Below are positions 12,204 through 24,618 of a stretch of 64,000 bases of DNA, piece by piece (the first letter of the stretch is position 1; every line of letters begins with the position of its first letter). The DNA is from Periconia sp. R9002 (Eukaryota; Ascomycota; Dothideomycetes; Pleosporales; Periconiaceae). The notes beneath the pieces are model-generated. The model did not search any database. It was not told where the DNA came from and saw only the letters and a list, made by a program, of their open reading frames with translations. Location: positions 310,001 through 374,000 of the forward strand of contig JAMAHW010000002.1 in assembly GCA_023627715.1 (NCBI GenBank). The letters run 5' to 3'. The translations under genes and the position numbers were made by a program.

Positions 12204-15134
12204 CTAGTAGTTAAACACCATTAACGAAGGGTTGAGAGCAAATGGGAACAAGCAATGAGATATCACGATCGAAGCCATGGGCACCACAGACGTGAAGCCC
12301 TGTATCTCCCATCCATGAGGCGCGAAGCAACCCAGATAAATCATGGCCCCGATCATGGGAACCATAATCATGTACATCCACTTAAACCTGAAGAAGATCT
12401 TTGGAATCTCCATGAAGAAGTTGGAGTCGTCTTTCTCTTTGGCTGTCGCACCCCAGTTCATATCGATGCTGAACATGTGTGCAAGAATGGCCAGGCTGAT
12501 GTGGAACGAAAGACCGCCGAAGAAGATGATGAAGAAGGGCAACCATTTGAAGTTCTCTACGAGACTTTTCATGAGACCCATTTCGCCAAGACGGTAGCGG
12601 AGTAGAGCGAGCGAGATGTTAGACATGACGTTGAAAACCAAGAGTAGCGAAACGAAGACTGAAACATATTGTTAGTGGACAAACGATCTATAGTGCAGTA
12701 GGAAACTCACTTTTCCAGGACTCGACATAGAACTTGTCAAGGTCACCGTTGAACCAACCAATCAGGAAATAGTTGAGGATGCCGAAGGGGACGGAGGAAG
12801 CGATAGCATAATCTATTACTCTTAGTGTCGTCATATGATTCGCTAAGCGGGGTGATCTTACAAGAAGAAATGTAGGCAACGATGGTGAGTTTGGAAGAGA
12901 GCTGCATATTCGACCACAGAAAGGTGCGAAACAACTTCGTGAAAGGGCCGCGCCACAGCCATGTATAGATAGGATTGAACACAAGTTCGTTGCAACCATA
13001 GGCATACCTGTCAAATCACATTAGTAAAAAAAACCAAGTGTACAAGAACTATACTTACTTCTCCCATCGATTAAGCTCATCATACAGAGTCAGTGAAACA
13101 CCCTCTTTGAAGCCTTCGCCATGATAGCTGGCCATACGAACAATGTTGCCCTTGATCTGCAGCCGGAGCGCAATGTCGAAGTCTTCCGACACGTGACTCT
13201 CCGACCAGAAAGCTACGTATCCGTCATCTTCAGGTGGATTGGCAACAGACTGAACAGCTTGCCAACGAAGGAATGCATTGTGACCGACAAAAGGGCCGAC
13301 CTCGCCGCTTCCAACTGAGAATCGAATCGCGGAATACACAAGGTTCGTGAAGTAGGTAATCGCATTCTCGAAATAATCACCTGAAACCTGCATGACGCCT
13401 GTCGAGTGCTGGACGATGGCGACTTCAGGGGACAGGAACATCTCCGCCGCTCCATAGATGAGGCAGTCCTCTGGAACACGGGTATCAGAATCGACAATCA
13501 AGATGATCTCACCCATTCGGATGTTGCCACCGGCTTTTGCCCGAGGATCAGCTGCTAGTACTTCACTCAAAGCTTGTTGATACATCTGCGCCTCCTCGTC
13601 CTCTGTAATATGTCCATCTTTCTCGAGATAAGGCGCGACTAGGTTCTGCAGCACGTCCTCAACCTTATTGGTTACATTCAAGGCGAAATTCATGTTGGAT
13701 GCCTTCTTAAATTTACCCTTTCGAATAAAGCCTTCGTGGTTGTGCTTTGGCCGCGACACCCAGCCTATGTTGTTGCTCTCGAAGAATTGAATGAACTTCT
13801 GATTTTCCTCCTCGCTTCGCACGGCCATGCCGTCGTCGTTGACGAAGATTCGCGCAGTACCGCCTCGGGACTCGTAGTAGGATATAGCTGCGTTCAAACT
13901 GGACACTGTGGGTTTGATGACACCTTCTAGCGATTCAGTGTAAATAGGCATCTGTATCGTGATTGGTGGTGGGCGGAAGCCTAGTGAGCGAGCCTGGAGC
14001 AGGTCTGGCTTGATTGCGGAGTAGAAGCGCGAGTTTGTTTTGATACTCGTGATAGGTCCAATCATCTGGAACACATTGCTGAAAACGGTGATGACGAAGA
14101 AAAGCCCAAACAAGAGAAGCAATGGCTCTGTGGCGATGAGCGCCAAGCGCAACATTGTTTTGTCTGTTAAGGTTTGTAGGGCGAGTGCGCGATTACCCAG
14201 CCCAAACACGAGGAGGATGATACCCATGACGGCTAATCCCACAAAGAGAGAGCTTGTCAGGATAAGAGGCCTGGCCAAAGACTCCCGAGGTCCAGCTTCA
14301 ATGTCGCCCTCTCTGTTCACCTCGCCGATGCCGATCTCGACGTTGTTGTTCTTCTCCAAGGTGACGTCTACCTCGGAGCCAACGTAGACAGAATTGTTTC
14401 CAGTTGAGAATGGGTTGGTGGTTGCCCCGAAAGGATTCCTGGCAGTACCCCAAATAAGGGCGAGCATTCTGCTTTCGATCTCCATGGCTTGGTTGAGTAT
14501 CGCACCCAAGTCATCGTGCCAGATCAACACCACTCTTTCCTCTCTGACCAATGCCGCATATTGAAACTTCTTGATGGTGCTGGACTGCGCTATCTCCGCC
14601 ATGCTGTCGTAAATCTGTACTTGCGAGCCGTTCTGAAAGAGCAAACGGGTCTCAGAAGAATCGAGCACGTCGAAGACAGCCGAGGTGCCTTCAGTAGACA
14701 TGGTAAGCGCCACGCCTGGGTTGATCTTGCCGACGGCATCGACGAGGTCGCTATCCATGATAGGCGGTTCGGTGACGAAATCGCCATGTGCCTTCCGGAT
14801 CAGGACACCCGCACAGATCCCGGGTGGGATGGGTCCCGGGATCATCCAGTGCATTGAGCATGCCTTTGCGTGCAGGTGTTTGATAATCTATACGCGTTGA
14901 TTAGTCGCGGGCTACGAGTAAATGATTTCGGTGGATGTAGTGTTCATTGATTAATTCCATCATACCACCGGGGATGAGCTTTGGAAAACTTACAGCGCGA
15001 TAACGTGCATCGTCATCAATTTTGGCCGTGATTCTTCTAGTCTCGTATCTCGACCCACTTGAACGGGTGTATTGACCGTCTTCCAAAGAAGGCCGGCGAG
15101 ATGTCGCGGTCGAATGAATAGATCTTGACTCCAT
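12204..15134 (-). CDS. Membrane glycosyltransferase, family GT2
   Basis: Five exons read downward: 15134-14994, 14887-13059, 13007-12862, 12812-12711 and 12658-12204, giving 890 residues. Exon 1 (47 codons) joins in phase 0 and restores residues before MHWMIPG. Two membrane helices lie at about residues 255-277 and 297-320. The catalytic domain has the GT2 landmarks: NDDG near 398, DSD near 514, SEDFD near 617 and NRWEK near 655, a variant of the (Q/R)xxRW motif. Several helices follow in the last 200 residues. This architecture matches processive plasma-membrane GT2 enzymes of filamentous fungi that act in polysaccharide export and hyphal growth. The polymer made is not deducible from sequence. 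The long upstream spacer (2.3 kb) could hold extended regulation. Confidence 0.88.
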
Positions 15135-17440
15135 GCTTCCAACAAAATGAGGGGTAAAGAGAGTAACGACAGTGGAGAACGAAGCCGTATATACGTGACC
15201 ACCAGTCCTCGCAGGGAAGAGGAAAATGAGGGTGATGAACTACGAGGAGAAGAATATAAACTTAATGGGGTAGATAAACAACATAAAAATGGGGACAGGG
15301 ACTCTAGACTCACATTTCGACTAGGCGCGAAGAAAAGACCTGGGGTCTAGATATTTTGTTTCCAGGGGTAGGATACGAGACTCACAGTGGTATCGCCCGA
15401 TATGTATCATAGCGTCAAAGGCCATCACTAGTAATGTACGGATCTGGGCACGTACAATATTGGATCGATGATGCCAAAACAAGCAAAGGCGTTTCTTACA
15501 AGCCCCGACTGTACCATGCAGTAGAAAAAAAAACTGCGCTAAAATATACTTCAACTTGTATATACGCTTCTAGCCAACACCTACTAGCTATTAGACACTG
15601 TTCAAAAACCACTGCATATGGCCGTTCTAACCAGAAAATGAGCTCCTCGGGCGATACTGTTATCACTAAACATCCCAAAGAAGTATGATGTTCTATTTTT
15701 ATTTGTTTTGGATCCTTCAAGCCTCGCCGACTAGAATGATATTATGACACCGCTACGGGATGCCATCATCCCGAGTATGGATTGATAAAGGAATACGAAG
15801 CGAGCCACAATGATTTTCCGCAATCCAGGCCTTTGGGACTCTTGCGAATCGGCAGATTATTGTGGGGGTCGGTGTGATGGGATCTGAACCAGGATTGTGA
15901 TAGCCCCCTTGTCGTCCATCGATCCAGAAAAGCAGGATGTCGACAGTGGGTTCCTTGTTTATAACCCGGGGTCAGTGTGTTTCCCGTGCCGTATTTTATG
16001 CAGGAAAAAGGAGCAAAACAATCATCAGCCAGCCTCCAATAATCATCTCTGAATGGTAATGGTGTAAAAGCACTGATGATGGGGGCGGAATTATGTAGCT
16101 ATGTGGGTCAAAATTTGGCTACGCATTTCAGAAGCAACATAGATGAAAATCTTGCAGAACGGTTTCCACTCTCTTTTCAAGTGTTAAAGGCGTCGAGACT
16201 GAGCCAGGGTCTTCTTATCTAAGCTTGAAGATTGTTTTGCTGGTACGCAGAAATGGAAGCCTAAGACGGTGCTCGCGCGGGAGAAGAAATAGGCGAATAA
16301 AATTGTTCAGCGAAATTTTCAGCTGCACCTCTAGTCAATGGCTGGATCAGATCCCAGTGTAGACAAGTGTACCCAGAGTGGCCAGATCAGATACGAATCC
16401 GACCCTAAAAAACCAACGACTAAACCAAACTGAAGGATTATGCATGGGATGAGTGACATGGCACCATCTGGGTCGACACATGGCGACTCCGATGTTAGCG
16501 CTCAAAACTGTAGCCAACGTGTTTGTGAGCCCAGGCGTGGGCGTGGGCCTGAGGACTGCGATAAGAGGCTCAAATTGGCGTCGACTGCCAGGTACGTTGG
16601 GCTTATCATTGGTGGGTCGTCGCAAAAGCAAGGATTCGTGGCTCCGCAGACGCAGGGGCTAAAGCCATCAACAACAGCCACCCCGTGCCGCCACTCTTGA
16701 TATCATTTTGCATGATCATATCCACGGGAAGATCATATTCAGCATCAGTTACAAATTCGCATCAAAAACAGGTCGATATGCCAACTTGTATAGACAACAT
16801 TATGCTCGTCAATGGATAATTCTTCGTTTAGGTCCATCACGGTGAAGATCAAAATACCCCCACGCTCCTCGTTGCACTCACCCACTTCTCGTATTCGTTT
16901 GGGCCTAGGGGTATATCGTATCTGGTCGCAGGTATGTTTCTGCCCTACTCGACGTCAATCAACAAAGGGATGGTCGCCAGCATTAGCGCGGAGATATGTT
17001 ATCTTAAACGCCACAAAGTATTTTTGTCCTCCCTGTCAAATCAATAGTTTCATTTATGATAGGCGTTTCTTAACAACGAGCGAAATGATGCGATAAGGCT
17101 CGCTTACCCCTAGTCTAACATTAGGCGCGTTTGACGGAATGGGACTACGCACGGTCAAAACTATCACTTGTGGCGCTCAGCAGGATGTTTGATGTTGTGC
17201 ATACAGTGCAATACTTCTAGGCCTGAGTCTTTCTGTACATCTCCATAGGTCTCGGCCTATTGGGTTGCCGATTATCCCTTCTTTTATATACTAGTTCCAG
17301 AATTTTGCAATACAATTTATTCTTGAGAGAGACATTTTCCATTGTTCTTTCCACAAGTTCGAAACATTACTGTCGTTTCCTCCTTCCAATCCAATTTTAA
17401 CATTCTCTTGTTTGAGAGATTAGACGTTCGACACTCAATC
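15135..17440. other. Long intergenic region between divergent wall genes
   Basis: 2.3 kb between the 5' ends of the GT2 and GH16 genes. I find no convincing coding sequence. The region is a plausible shared or long promoter. Short open frames at 15434-15688 and 16347-16700 have no recognisable content. Confidence 0.5.
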
Positions 17441-19103
17441 ATGGGTTTTTTCAGGCGGTCCGAGAAATCGGAAAAGAATACCCCAGCGTTAGAGCCAGAA
17501 AACACCGTGTCAACTGACATGTACTCAATGCCTATCACATCCTACAGTCAGTCTTTCCGGCTGAGCGAACCGACAAAGGCGAGGCATGAATTCAAGAGTT
17601 ACCGTCTGAAGGGCGAGTGAGTAGATTGTATCTCACTATTACACACGTATACTTTCATCTAACCTTGCGTAGATACGTACAGCCATGGGTTGATGACAAA
17701 CGACTCAAAAGAACTCGATTTGGTAACTTGATCGTGTATGGCATGATTTTTATTGCATTTTGCTTGAGTGGATACCTGACATACGACGGCGCAAAGAGTG
17801 CAAAGGCAGGAGATGTAAGTATTTAGTACCCCGCGCTCCTACACTGCGCTATATTAAGGCCAAAGCAGTTTTGTTTAGTGATGGACGATCATTTCGATAG
17901 CAATGGCATTGACGAAAGCCACTGGACCCACGAGGTGCAAATGGGGGGTTTCGGCACAGGCGCATTTGACTGGACAACGAAGGACAAGAAAAACAGCTTC
18001 ACTGATGGCGAGGGCTTGCATATTGTTCCTACCTTGACCACCGAGTCGACCGACATCAGCGAAGCCCAGCTTTTCGACAGCTACACGCTTAATCTCACCA
18101 AGAGTGGAGGTGACGGCACCTGCACGTCTGATGATTACCGCCAGTGCTCAGTGAGATCCAACACAACTACCGGAGCAATTGTTCCACCTGTGCGCTCTGC
18201 AAGGCTATCAACTAAAGGCAAAAAGTCTATACGATACGGGCGCGTGGAGGTGGTTGCCAAAATGCCTCGTGGTGACTGGTTATGGCCTGCTATATGGTGA
18301 GTGATCCGTCAAACCCAATGCGCCGTGCCGCACTACCTACTCATATGACGGTACTGACTGACTATGATGTGCAGGATGATGCCCGAGGAATCCAAGTACG
18401 GCCCATGGCCTGCATCGGGGGAGATCGATATCGCTGAGTTGCGCGGCAACTCCTACGAATACCCGCTTGGTCGCGACGCCATGCAGTCCACCCTCCATTG
18501 GGGTCCGACCACCAAGACCGACGCATACTGGTCGACATACGGACTCAAGTTCCTCCGACGAACGGACTTCTCGAAAGACTTCCACACTTTTGGGCTCCAA
18601 TGGTCAGAGGACTATATGTTCACCTACCTCGATAACCGCATGAAGCAAGTCTTCTACATGAAGTTCGATGACAAGCGGACCATGTGGGAGAAAGGTGGTT
18701 TTGCGGGGGCGACGGAAAACAACAGCGTGATTGAGAACCCGTGGAAAACCACTGGGCGCCAAAATACCCCCTTCGACGAGAAGTTTTATCTCATTTTGAA
18801 CGTGGCCATCGGCGCACAAAATGGTTGGTTCTTGTAAGTTTCCAGATAAACTTTGATCATTGGACTGTCAGTGGCTAACTTCTCGGCAGTGATGGAAAGA
18901 ACAACAAGCCCTGGGTTGATAATGGGCCTACCGCTGCGCGCGATTTCATCAAAGGTACGTGGATCTTATTCAAGCTCAAGGCTCTTGATCTAATGCTGAC
19001 TGTGCCTGTAGCAAAGGATCAATGGCTGCCCACCTGGGGCCAAGGCAATGACCGCGGGATGACTATCAAAAGTGTTAAAATGTGGCAAGAGGGTCGATGC
19101 TAA
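17441..19103 (+). CDS. GH16-family glucan hydrolase/transglycosylase, type II membrane anchored
   Basis: Six exons: 17441-17616, 17673-17814, 17869-18296, 18375-18833, 18890-18954 and 19012-19103 (453 residues). The N-terminal cytoplasmic tail is followed by one membrane helix at about residues 77-97, so it should be a type II protein with an outside catalytic domain. The GH16 signature EIDIAELRG carries the two catalytic glutamates at about residues 265 and 270. Upstream, VGG-like MGGFGTGAFDWTT and downstream STLHWGP fit the beta-1,3-glucan-binding or GNBP-like branch of GH16. It probably acts on cell-wall beta-glucan. The exon 3 start is fixed by FCLVMDDHF continuing in phase. A TATA-like tttatatacta lies near 17284. 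Confidence 0.9.
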
Positions 19104-19656
19104 AGATGGGTTTTGCGCATGTTCATATTTGTTTTGCTCTTTTTCATTTGGTCATTTCCAGGCTACCGAAAGCGTTAGTTGTTCAATGTACAACAGGAAT
19201 TTGATTGATTCATGATGTAAATTCAAAGTCAGACCAACAAAGCGTGTCCCGTGCCACAAACTCTCTCTAGTTATCTGCGTAACGTCAATGTGTGTACATG
19301 TAGTTTCTAATAACGTCACTCATATGTACCAAGGTAGGTGATTACCATGTATACCTAGGAGCCAACCCTATATGCGCTAGGGCGTCGGCGATATTTCAGC
19401 CAATCAGTTCTCATAGCTCATCACTAGCCTGCCGAGTGGAGCGTTTTTCATGGAAACTTCACCTGCTTTCTCCACGCTAGCGCTGATTTCCTGTTTAGGT
19501 AGCATATTACGACGAACAGTTTTTTTCTTCAGTAGCCGTAAGATTAACAATAAAGAAATAAATAAAGCTTTAGACAGAAGCATTTGTTTTCACATTGCAG
19601 CCCGAAGAATTCTACAGTTCTCGATCATCGAAACGATACTCGAAACTATCAGCATC
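19104..19656. other. Intergenic / 5' leader
   Basis: 3' region of the GH16 gene followed by the leader of the next gene. An in-frame upstream ATG at 19450 is discussed under rejected items. Nothing else seen. Confidence 0.5.
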
Positions 19657-20754
19657 ATGTCACAAACACAGCTCCTCGTCTCACCCTTCTCCGTATCCGC
19701 AGACAAGAGGTCAGTGGCCAAAATACAGATCATTGATTCAGGCGTCCGCATGAGCCACATAAAGACCTCTACGTTCTTGGCCCCTCATTATCCAGGGTTC
19801 GACTACCTCCCTACTTCGCCAGCGTGGTCATACCTCATCGAGAGCCCCACCGGAAGGAAAGTGCTATTTGATCTCGGCGTGCCGAAAAACTGGCGAAGTT
19901 CGTTCCCGCCAGGTCTTGTTGCCAGGATTGACACCTATGGATGGGTCATACAGCATGAAGAAAAAGGTATTCCGGAATCCTTGGAAGAAGCGGGTGTACG
20001 ATTAGATGAGATCGAGGCTGTCGCGTGGAGCCATTCGCATTGGGATCATATTGGGGATATGACAATTTTTCCGTCGACAGTTGATTTAATTGTCGGGCCA
20101 ACGTTCAAGGAAGTTAAAACCCCAGGATACCCTACGAACCCAAAGGGCGAGCTTCCGGAAAGTGCCTGGAACGGGCGTAATCTCTCTGAGATCTCGAAAG
20201 AGCAATTCGAGGCATCCGGTTTACGCGTAGGCGATCTTTCGGCCTGGGATTATTTTGGGGACGGGTCCTTCTATCTAGTCCATACACCTGGGCATACGAA
20301 AGAGCATCTAAGCGCACTTGTCCGAACAACGAAGGGTGATGGGGAAGATAGTTTTATCTTTCTGGGCGGGGATATCTGCCATCACGGTGGCCAGCTTCGA
20401 CCTTCCCGCTACTTGCACCTACCCGACAAATCTGAATGCGACACAGTGTCGCTTATACCATTATGTCCCGGGGACATGTCAGCGTTACCAAAGAGCGATG
20501 GTCATCGCGAGAACGAGCCTTTCTTCGGTCCAAATCTGGGTGAAGATCTCACGCAGGCGGTGGAATCGATTTATAAGGCTCAGGAAGCTGATGGAAAAGC
20601 TAATGTACTGTTTCTGTGGGCTCATGATGTAGAGCCATTCAATGCGGCAGAACTTTTGCCAAAGTACGCCAATGAATGGAAGAGGCAAGGCTGGAAAGAA
20701 AAGATGCTGTGGTCTTTCTTGGGAGATTTGAAGTCCAACAATACCACCCAATGA
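19657..20754 (+). CDS. Metallo-beta-lactamase-fold hydrolase
   Basis: Intronless, 365 residues from the ATG at 19657. The metal site SHSHWDHIGD gives His126, His128, Asp130 and His131. A later HTPGHTKEH supplies another ligand histidine and FLGGDICHHGG supplies the bridging aspartate and a further histidine. This is a complete dinuclear Zn site of the lactonase/hydrolase type. The substrate is unknown; fungal relatives are often annotated as N-acyl homoserine lactonase-like, but that is not provable here. The reading frame is open back to 19450. I prefer 19657 because the extra 69 residues look like translated leader with no conserved feature. Confidence 0.82.
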   Translation: MSQTQLLVSPFSVSADKRSVAKIQIIDSGVRMSHIKTSTFLAPHYPGFDYLPTSPAWSYLIESPTGRKVLFDLGVPKNWRSSFPPGLVARIDTYGWVIQHEEKGIPESLEEAGVRLDEIEAVAWSHSHWDHIGDMTIFPSTVDLIVGPTFKEVKTPGYPTNPKGELPESAWNGRNLSEISKEQFEASGLRVGDLSAWDYFGDGSFYLVHTPGHTKEHLSALVRTTKGDGEDSFIFLGGDICHHGGQLRPSRYLHLPDKSECDTVSLIPLCPGDMSALPKSDGHRENEPFFGPNLGEDLTQAVESIYKAQEADGKANVLFLWAHDVEPFNAAELLPKYANEWKRQGWKEKMLWSFLGDLKSNNTTQ

Positions 20755-21331
20755 AGTGCTAGCCGTATTTTCACGGTGTTTTATGAGAACAGAATAAATA
20801 TTATTGCATGAATTCAGCCACCCACAGGTCATTCCTTTGTAGATGAGGTGGATGTTTAATTTCTTTAACTCTTTTGCATTTTTCTGTGCTGAAACAATTA
20901 ACGCCGAAAGAGGATGCTGATGCGCTTTTACCCGTTGCGACCCCATGCCGGATTTGAGTACTCATATTGCAATCTGCAACAGGTTAGCCGAACATTGGCG
21001 GTAAAGGATCCCGTGGATTATAAAGGCTGAGCCGCGCCAACACTAAATTGTACTATGGTCCGCTGCTGCTGTATTTTTTATCATTTAAACGATATAATAA
21101 TTTTTGCGCCTTGAGATTTATTTGCTTTTTGTTTAACGTATTCCTGATATTTGGTTTGCACAATTAATGAGGTCGCTTATAGTCCGAAGCTCCATATACC
21201 ACCAGAGGCCGAACACGGCACTGAGCGGATTCATCCGACTGACAACTAGCCACCTTAATACAAACATACCCCGCCTCGTCTTTGCAAAGAATCACTATTC
21301 GTGTAAACCGACCCCAAGGAACAACACCAAG
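20755..21331. other. Intergenic
   Basis: Spacer between the metallo-beta-lactamase-fold gene and the dienelactone hydrolase gene. Its last 165 bases are open in frame with the latter (see that entry). No other feature seen. Confidence 0.5.
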
Positions 21332-22428
21332 ATGAGCGAAAAGGAAACAGATCCATTCCTCGCGAAGCCAGCCGACCTTTGCTGCCTCAAGGGCACCATA
21401 CACTCAGGGGAAGCGCAAGGAACCCTTGAGAACATCGACGGCATCCCCACATACATTGCTACACCTGACGCCACGACCGCAAATGGAAATGTACTTCTTT
21501 ACTTCCCCGACGCATGGGGCCTCCATGGGAATGCGTTTCTGCTCATGGATGCGTTCGCTGCATGCGGATATCTCACATTGGGCGTTGATTATTTTCTCGG
21601 GGTATGCATTTCATTTCATTACTTTTCAAATATGATCTGTTTGCATGATTAGGATATTTAATGGAACCGTGCTGATCGCGTGTATTTTCGTAGGATGGGG
21701 TGGGGAGTCACACCAAAGCACCATTAGGCGACCCCACCTTCGATTTCGAGGCGTGGAAGACGAAACACCTGACGGCCAGCGAGGCAGTGGCTGCGAAATG
21801 GATCGATGGCGTCCAAGCAAAGTACGGAAAGCCTGATGACGTGAAGTATGCTTGCGTCGGGTATTGGTAAGCTATTTTCCTAGGATCGAGTGATAAGGAT
21901 CAGTTTATCGTGCAAAGAGCTCACTGTGACTGTTGTATGTTTAGCTGGGGAGCGCGATTTGTGTGTGCCCAATTGTCCAAAACGGGGCTATGTAGGGTCG
22001 GAGCGATTGCGCACCCGTCATTTATGAAAGAAAGCGATGTTATGGGTCTGAATGGTAAGCCACAACTTATCTTCTTCCATTTATCGGCGCTGAAATCATC
22101 ATAAATAAAGCACCAATTTTCATCGCGGCCCCGAATACGGATGCGCTTTTCCCTGCAGAACAGAGAAACAGGGCGGTGGAGATTTTGACAGAGGGACAGA
22201 AGCCCTTCAATATGCGGATTTTTCAAAATGTAGGGCACGGTTTTGCGGTGAGTTTTTCCCTTCCACGTCAGAGACACTTTGCTTTTTCTTCCTGATTCTC
22301 GAAATCCTATACTAATCTTGGATTCGTAGACACGGCCGCAATTATCTATTCCATACGAGAAATGGGCAAAAGAGCAGTGTTTCAAGAGCTTCGTGGATTG
22401 GTTTGAATTCTGGCTCTCTAGAGGTTAA
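21332..22428 (+). CDS. Dienelactone hydrolase family protein
   Basis: Five exons: 21332-21601, 21694-21866, 21945-22054, 22111-22247 and 22330-22428 (262 residues). The alpha/beta-hydrolase triad is visible. The nucleophile is Cys148 in GYCWGARF, whose codon is split by the intron at 21867. An aspartate lies in APNTDALFP and the histidine in VGHGFA. Such enzymes open dienelactones in aromatic catabolism or hydrolyse related esters. The ATG at 21332 has a good context (aagatgag). The frame is also open to an ATG at 21167, which would add 55 residues containing no Asp or Glu and many Arg/Lys/Ser, as in a mitochondrial presequence. Both starts may be used. Confidence 0.88.
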
Positions 22429-23132
22429 TGCAGATAACAGTTGAGAAGTGAAAGTTGGGAACATCGGTTAGAGCAAAGATACATACGTCCCGTTAACCAT
22501 GAAAGCACTATAAAGGATGCGAAACAGCCGGATGATTAACTGATATTTTTCTTGATAGTTCAGTTCTATTTTTTAAACATAACGATAAATGCAAATGAGG
22601 TGCGCTTCATCAATGAAGCAATGGAGTACGGCTTTTCAGTCTTCGCTCTATCTTTCTCACTCTTCTGCGCCCACGCATAAAACGCCAGAGAATAAGGGCT
22701 TCCTAATGTAGGGGAATAAGAAAAGGTGAGTGATATTTGTTGGCATTATTATTACTCTCTTTTTCATTTCTCTGCCCTAGGGAAGCGCCACAATACCCAT
22801 CATCCCATTCCTTCAAGGGTTCCAGCTGCCCCTCGGCAGCGGCCATGTCTGGTACACTACCACCCAACAAACTCTTCTCCACCCACAAGAGTGCTGCTAA
22901 TGACGGTCAGAGCTACAATTGCGCATAAAAGCTATCCAATTCTCATTAACTCGACACAGTTGACCATCCGCCTTCATCGTCATGGTCACCTTCAGCGCCA
23001 CTTTCTCCAAGTTCTTGATTCTTATGCGAGTGCTTGTGCACGTATACTGGTGCATTGCGGACTGCCAACACGCGGTATTCTTAAGATTTATTCGGTCACT
23101 GTCAGAAACGTACGTCATTGTTCGAATCCATC
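22429..23132. other. Intergenic
   Basis: Between the convergent dienelactone hydrolase and DUF6594 genes. A tiny two-exon frame starting at 22844 was considered and rejected. Otherwise nothing. Confidence 0.5.
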
Positions 23133-24204
23133 TCAGTTTTTAGACACATTCTGCGAGTTCGAGAGATTTCCACTCACGAACACCACAAGCACGGCGGCAT
23201 ACCTAGACTCGATTAGCATTATGTGTCGCTAAATCGCCGGGATAGCTTACGCTGCGGTAGCCGCGAATATTTCGGCTCTACGTGCATGTGTCATCAAGCC
23301 GACGCTCAAGGCAAACGTTGCCGTGAAGGCAGCAATCATGCCAAGCTTGGCAGCATCGTTCTTGATGAGGTAGAGACCAGTGATAGAGCCGATCAAAAGG
23401 GTGGCAGCCACAAGGATGTCAATGACGGCGACTGCGATAGAGATGGACTGCTCATTGAACCGTCCTATACGGTGAATGCCATCCCGCGAGAGTTCTTCCT
23501 GTGGAATATTAGCACATTATCTATAGATTCAGTTTCAGGGCGCTTACTTTAGCCGGCCAGTGTCGTCTGAGGAAGAGGGACAGATAGTCAGTCTCTGGCG
23601 ATGCATTGAGAGCAACAAGGTCATTTGAAGCATCCAGGAATGTTTTAGCCTGTCCGCCCAGCGCAGGGTACGGCTTCTTAAACCACTGTCTATACGCTTC
23701 AAGGACACGCTTGTTGGGCCTTCTCAGCTTCGCGACCTCGCTTTGTAATAAGAGCGCTTCATCTTAGTAACAGTTAGACATTGAGACTGATTATCACATG
23801 ACTGCCCACTCACGATATTCCTTCAATTTCGCACGGATCCTCACGATCAGGTCCATACGTACTCGCGCTTCTTCGTTGTTGGCCTCGTACCGCTGCGTCA
23901 GTGTCTCCCACGTCCTGGCTGCATCCTTTAAATCCATGTCATCGCTTTTAGCGTCAGTTTTATCCAGCTCGTCGAGTTGCTTCTCGAGAACAAGAAGTTC
24001 TGATTGCATATATAGCATATTTCGAGTGGCGAGTTCATCGAATTTGCGGTAAATGAACGTCTCGTTGTCTGGGTCGAGCGCGGTCCATTTTGCAACATGG
24101 GCAAACCCCTCTTTCCGACAACTTGGTGGGGCTATACGATTATTGCTCAACTGTGCGCTCCCGTTCATAAGTCGAGATTTGAGACGACTTTCGTCCAGTG
24201 GCAA
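23133..24204 (-). CDS. DUF6594 membrane protein
   Basis: Four exons read downward: 24204-23814, 23762-23548, 23498-23251 and 23202-23133 (307 residues). The opening domain has the DUF6594 pattern: DPDNETFIYRKFDELATRN, then LLVLEKQLDELD, then KEYHEALLLQS spanning the first intron. The C-terminal third has about three hydrophobic helices (IAVAVIDILVAATLLIGSI; LGMIAAFTATFALSVGLM; YAAVLVVFVSG). The layout is a soluble coiled-coil-like domain followed by a membrane anchor. DUF6594 genes are abundant in Pezizomycotina and have no assigned biochemical role. Introns are 48-51 bp, and the reading frame is continuous across all junctions. Confidence 0.85.
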
Positions 24205-24618
24205 GGCTGAGGAGAGCGGTTTGACAGCCTTTTCTGATGGAATGACGTAGTTCGCTGTTGCAAGGCTGAGAAGAGGGGTTAAGGTATTCAGTTGGAATAA
24301 CCCAGTTCTTTGATGCGAGGGGTGGATAAATATGAAGCGAGCGACCTACTTTATGTTAAAAATAAGTAGATTTTTCAGCAGAGATGATGGCTGGAATGTC
24401 TCCCAAAAAATCTCACGTTGAGAATCAACGCCGTTATCACAGAGAGTAGATGCCCGATGGCAGCCTGGCTACAGAGTCTGGGGTGGCAGTGCAGCGCGCC
24501 ACGTCAGCATGAAGTTCGTATCGGAAAATAATATATAGTCCTCCGTAGACTCTCGAACCTTTTCCTATCACTCCCCAAAGTTGACTGGAACCTAAAACCC
24601 TCCTCTGATCTATACGGC
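24205..24618. other. Divergent promoter region
   Basis: 414 bases between the divergent DUF6594 and retropepsin-like genes. No element recognised beyond an AT-rich tract (tataatatatag-like) near 24530. Confidence 0.45.

Noticed and set aside
19450..19656. Upstream start for the metallo-beta-lactamase-fold gene
   Set aside because: The added 69 residues have no signal or domain, the DNA looks like an AT-rich leader, and the ATG at 19657 begins a normal family N-terminus.
22844..23010. Small two-exon peptide (about 39 residues, MSGTLPPNKLFSTHKS start)
   Set aside because: Splice signals are plausible, but the peptide is Ser/Pro-rich, very short and without a recognisable family. I cannot support it as a gene.
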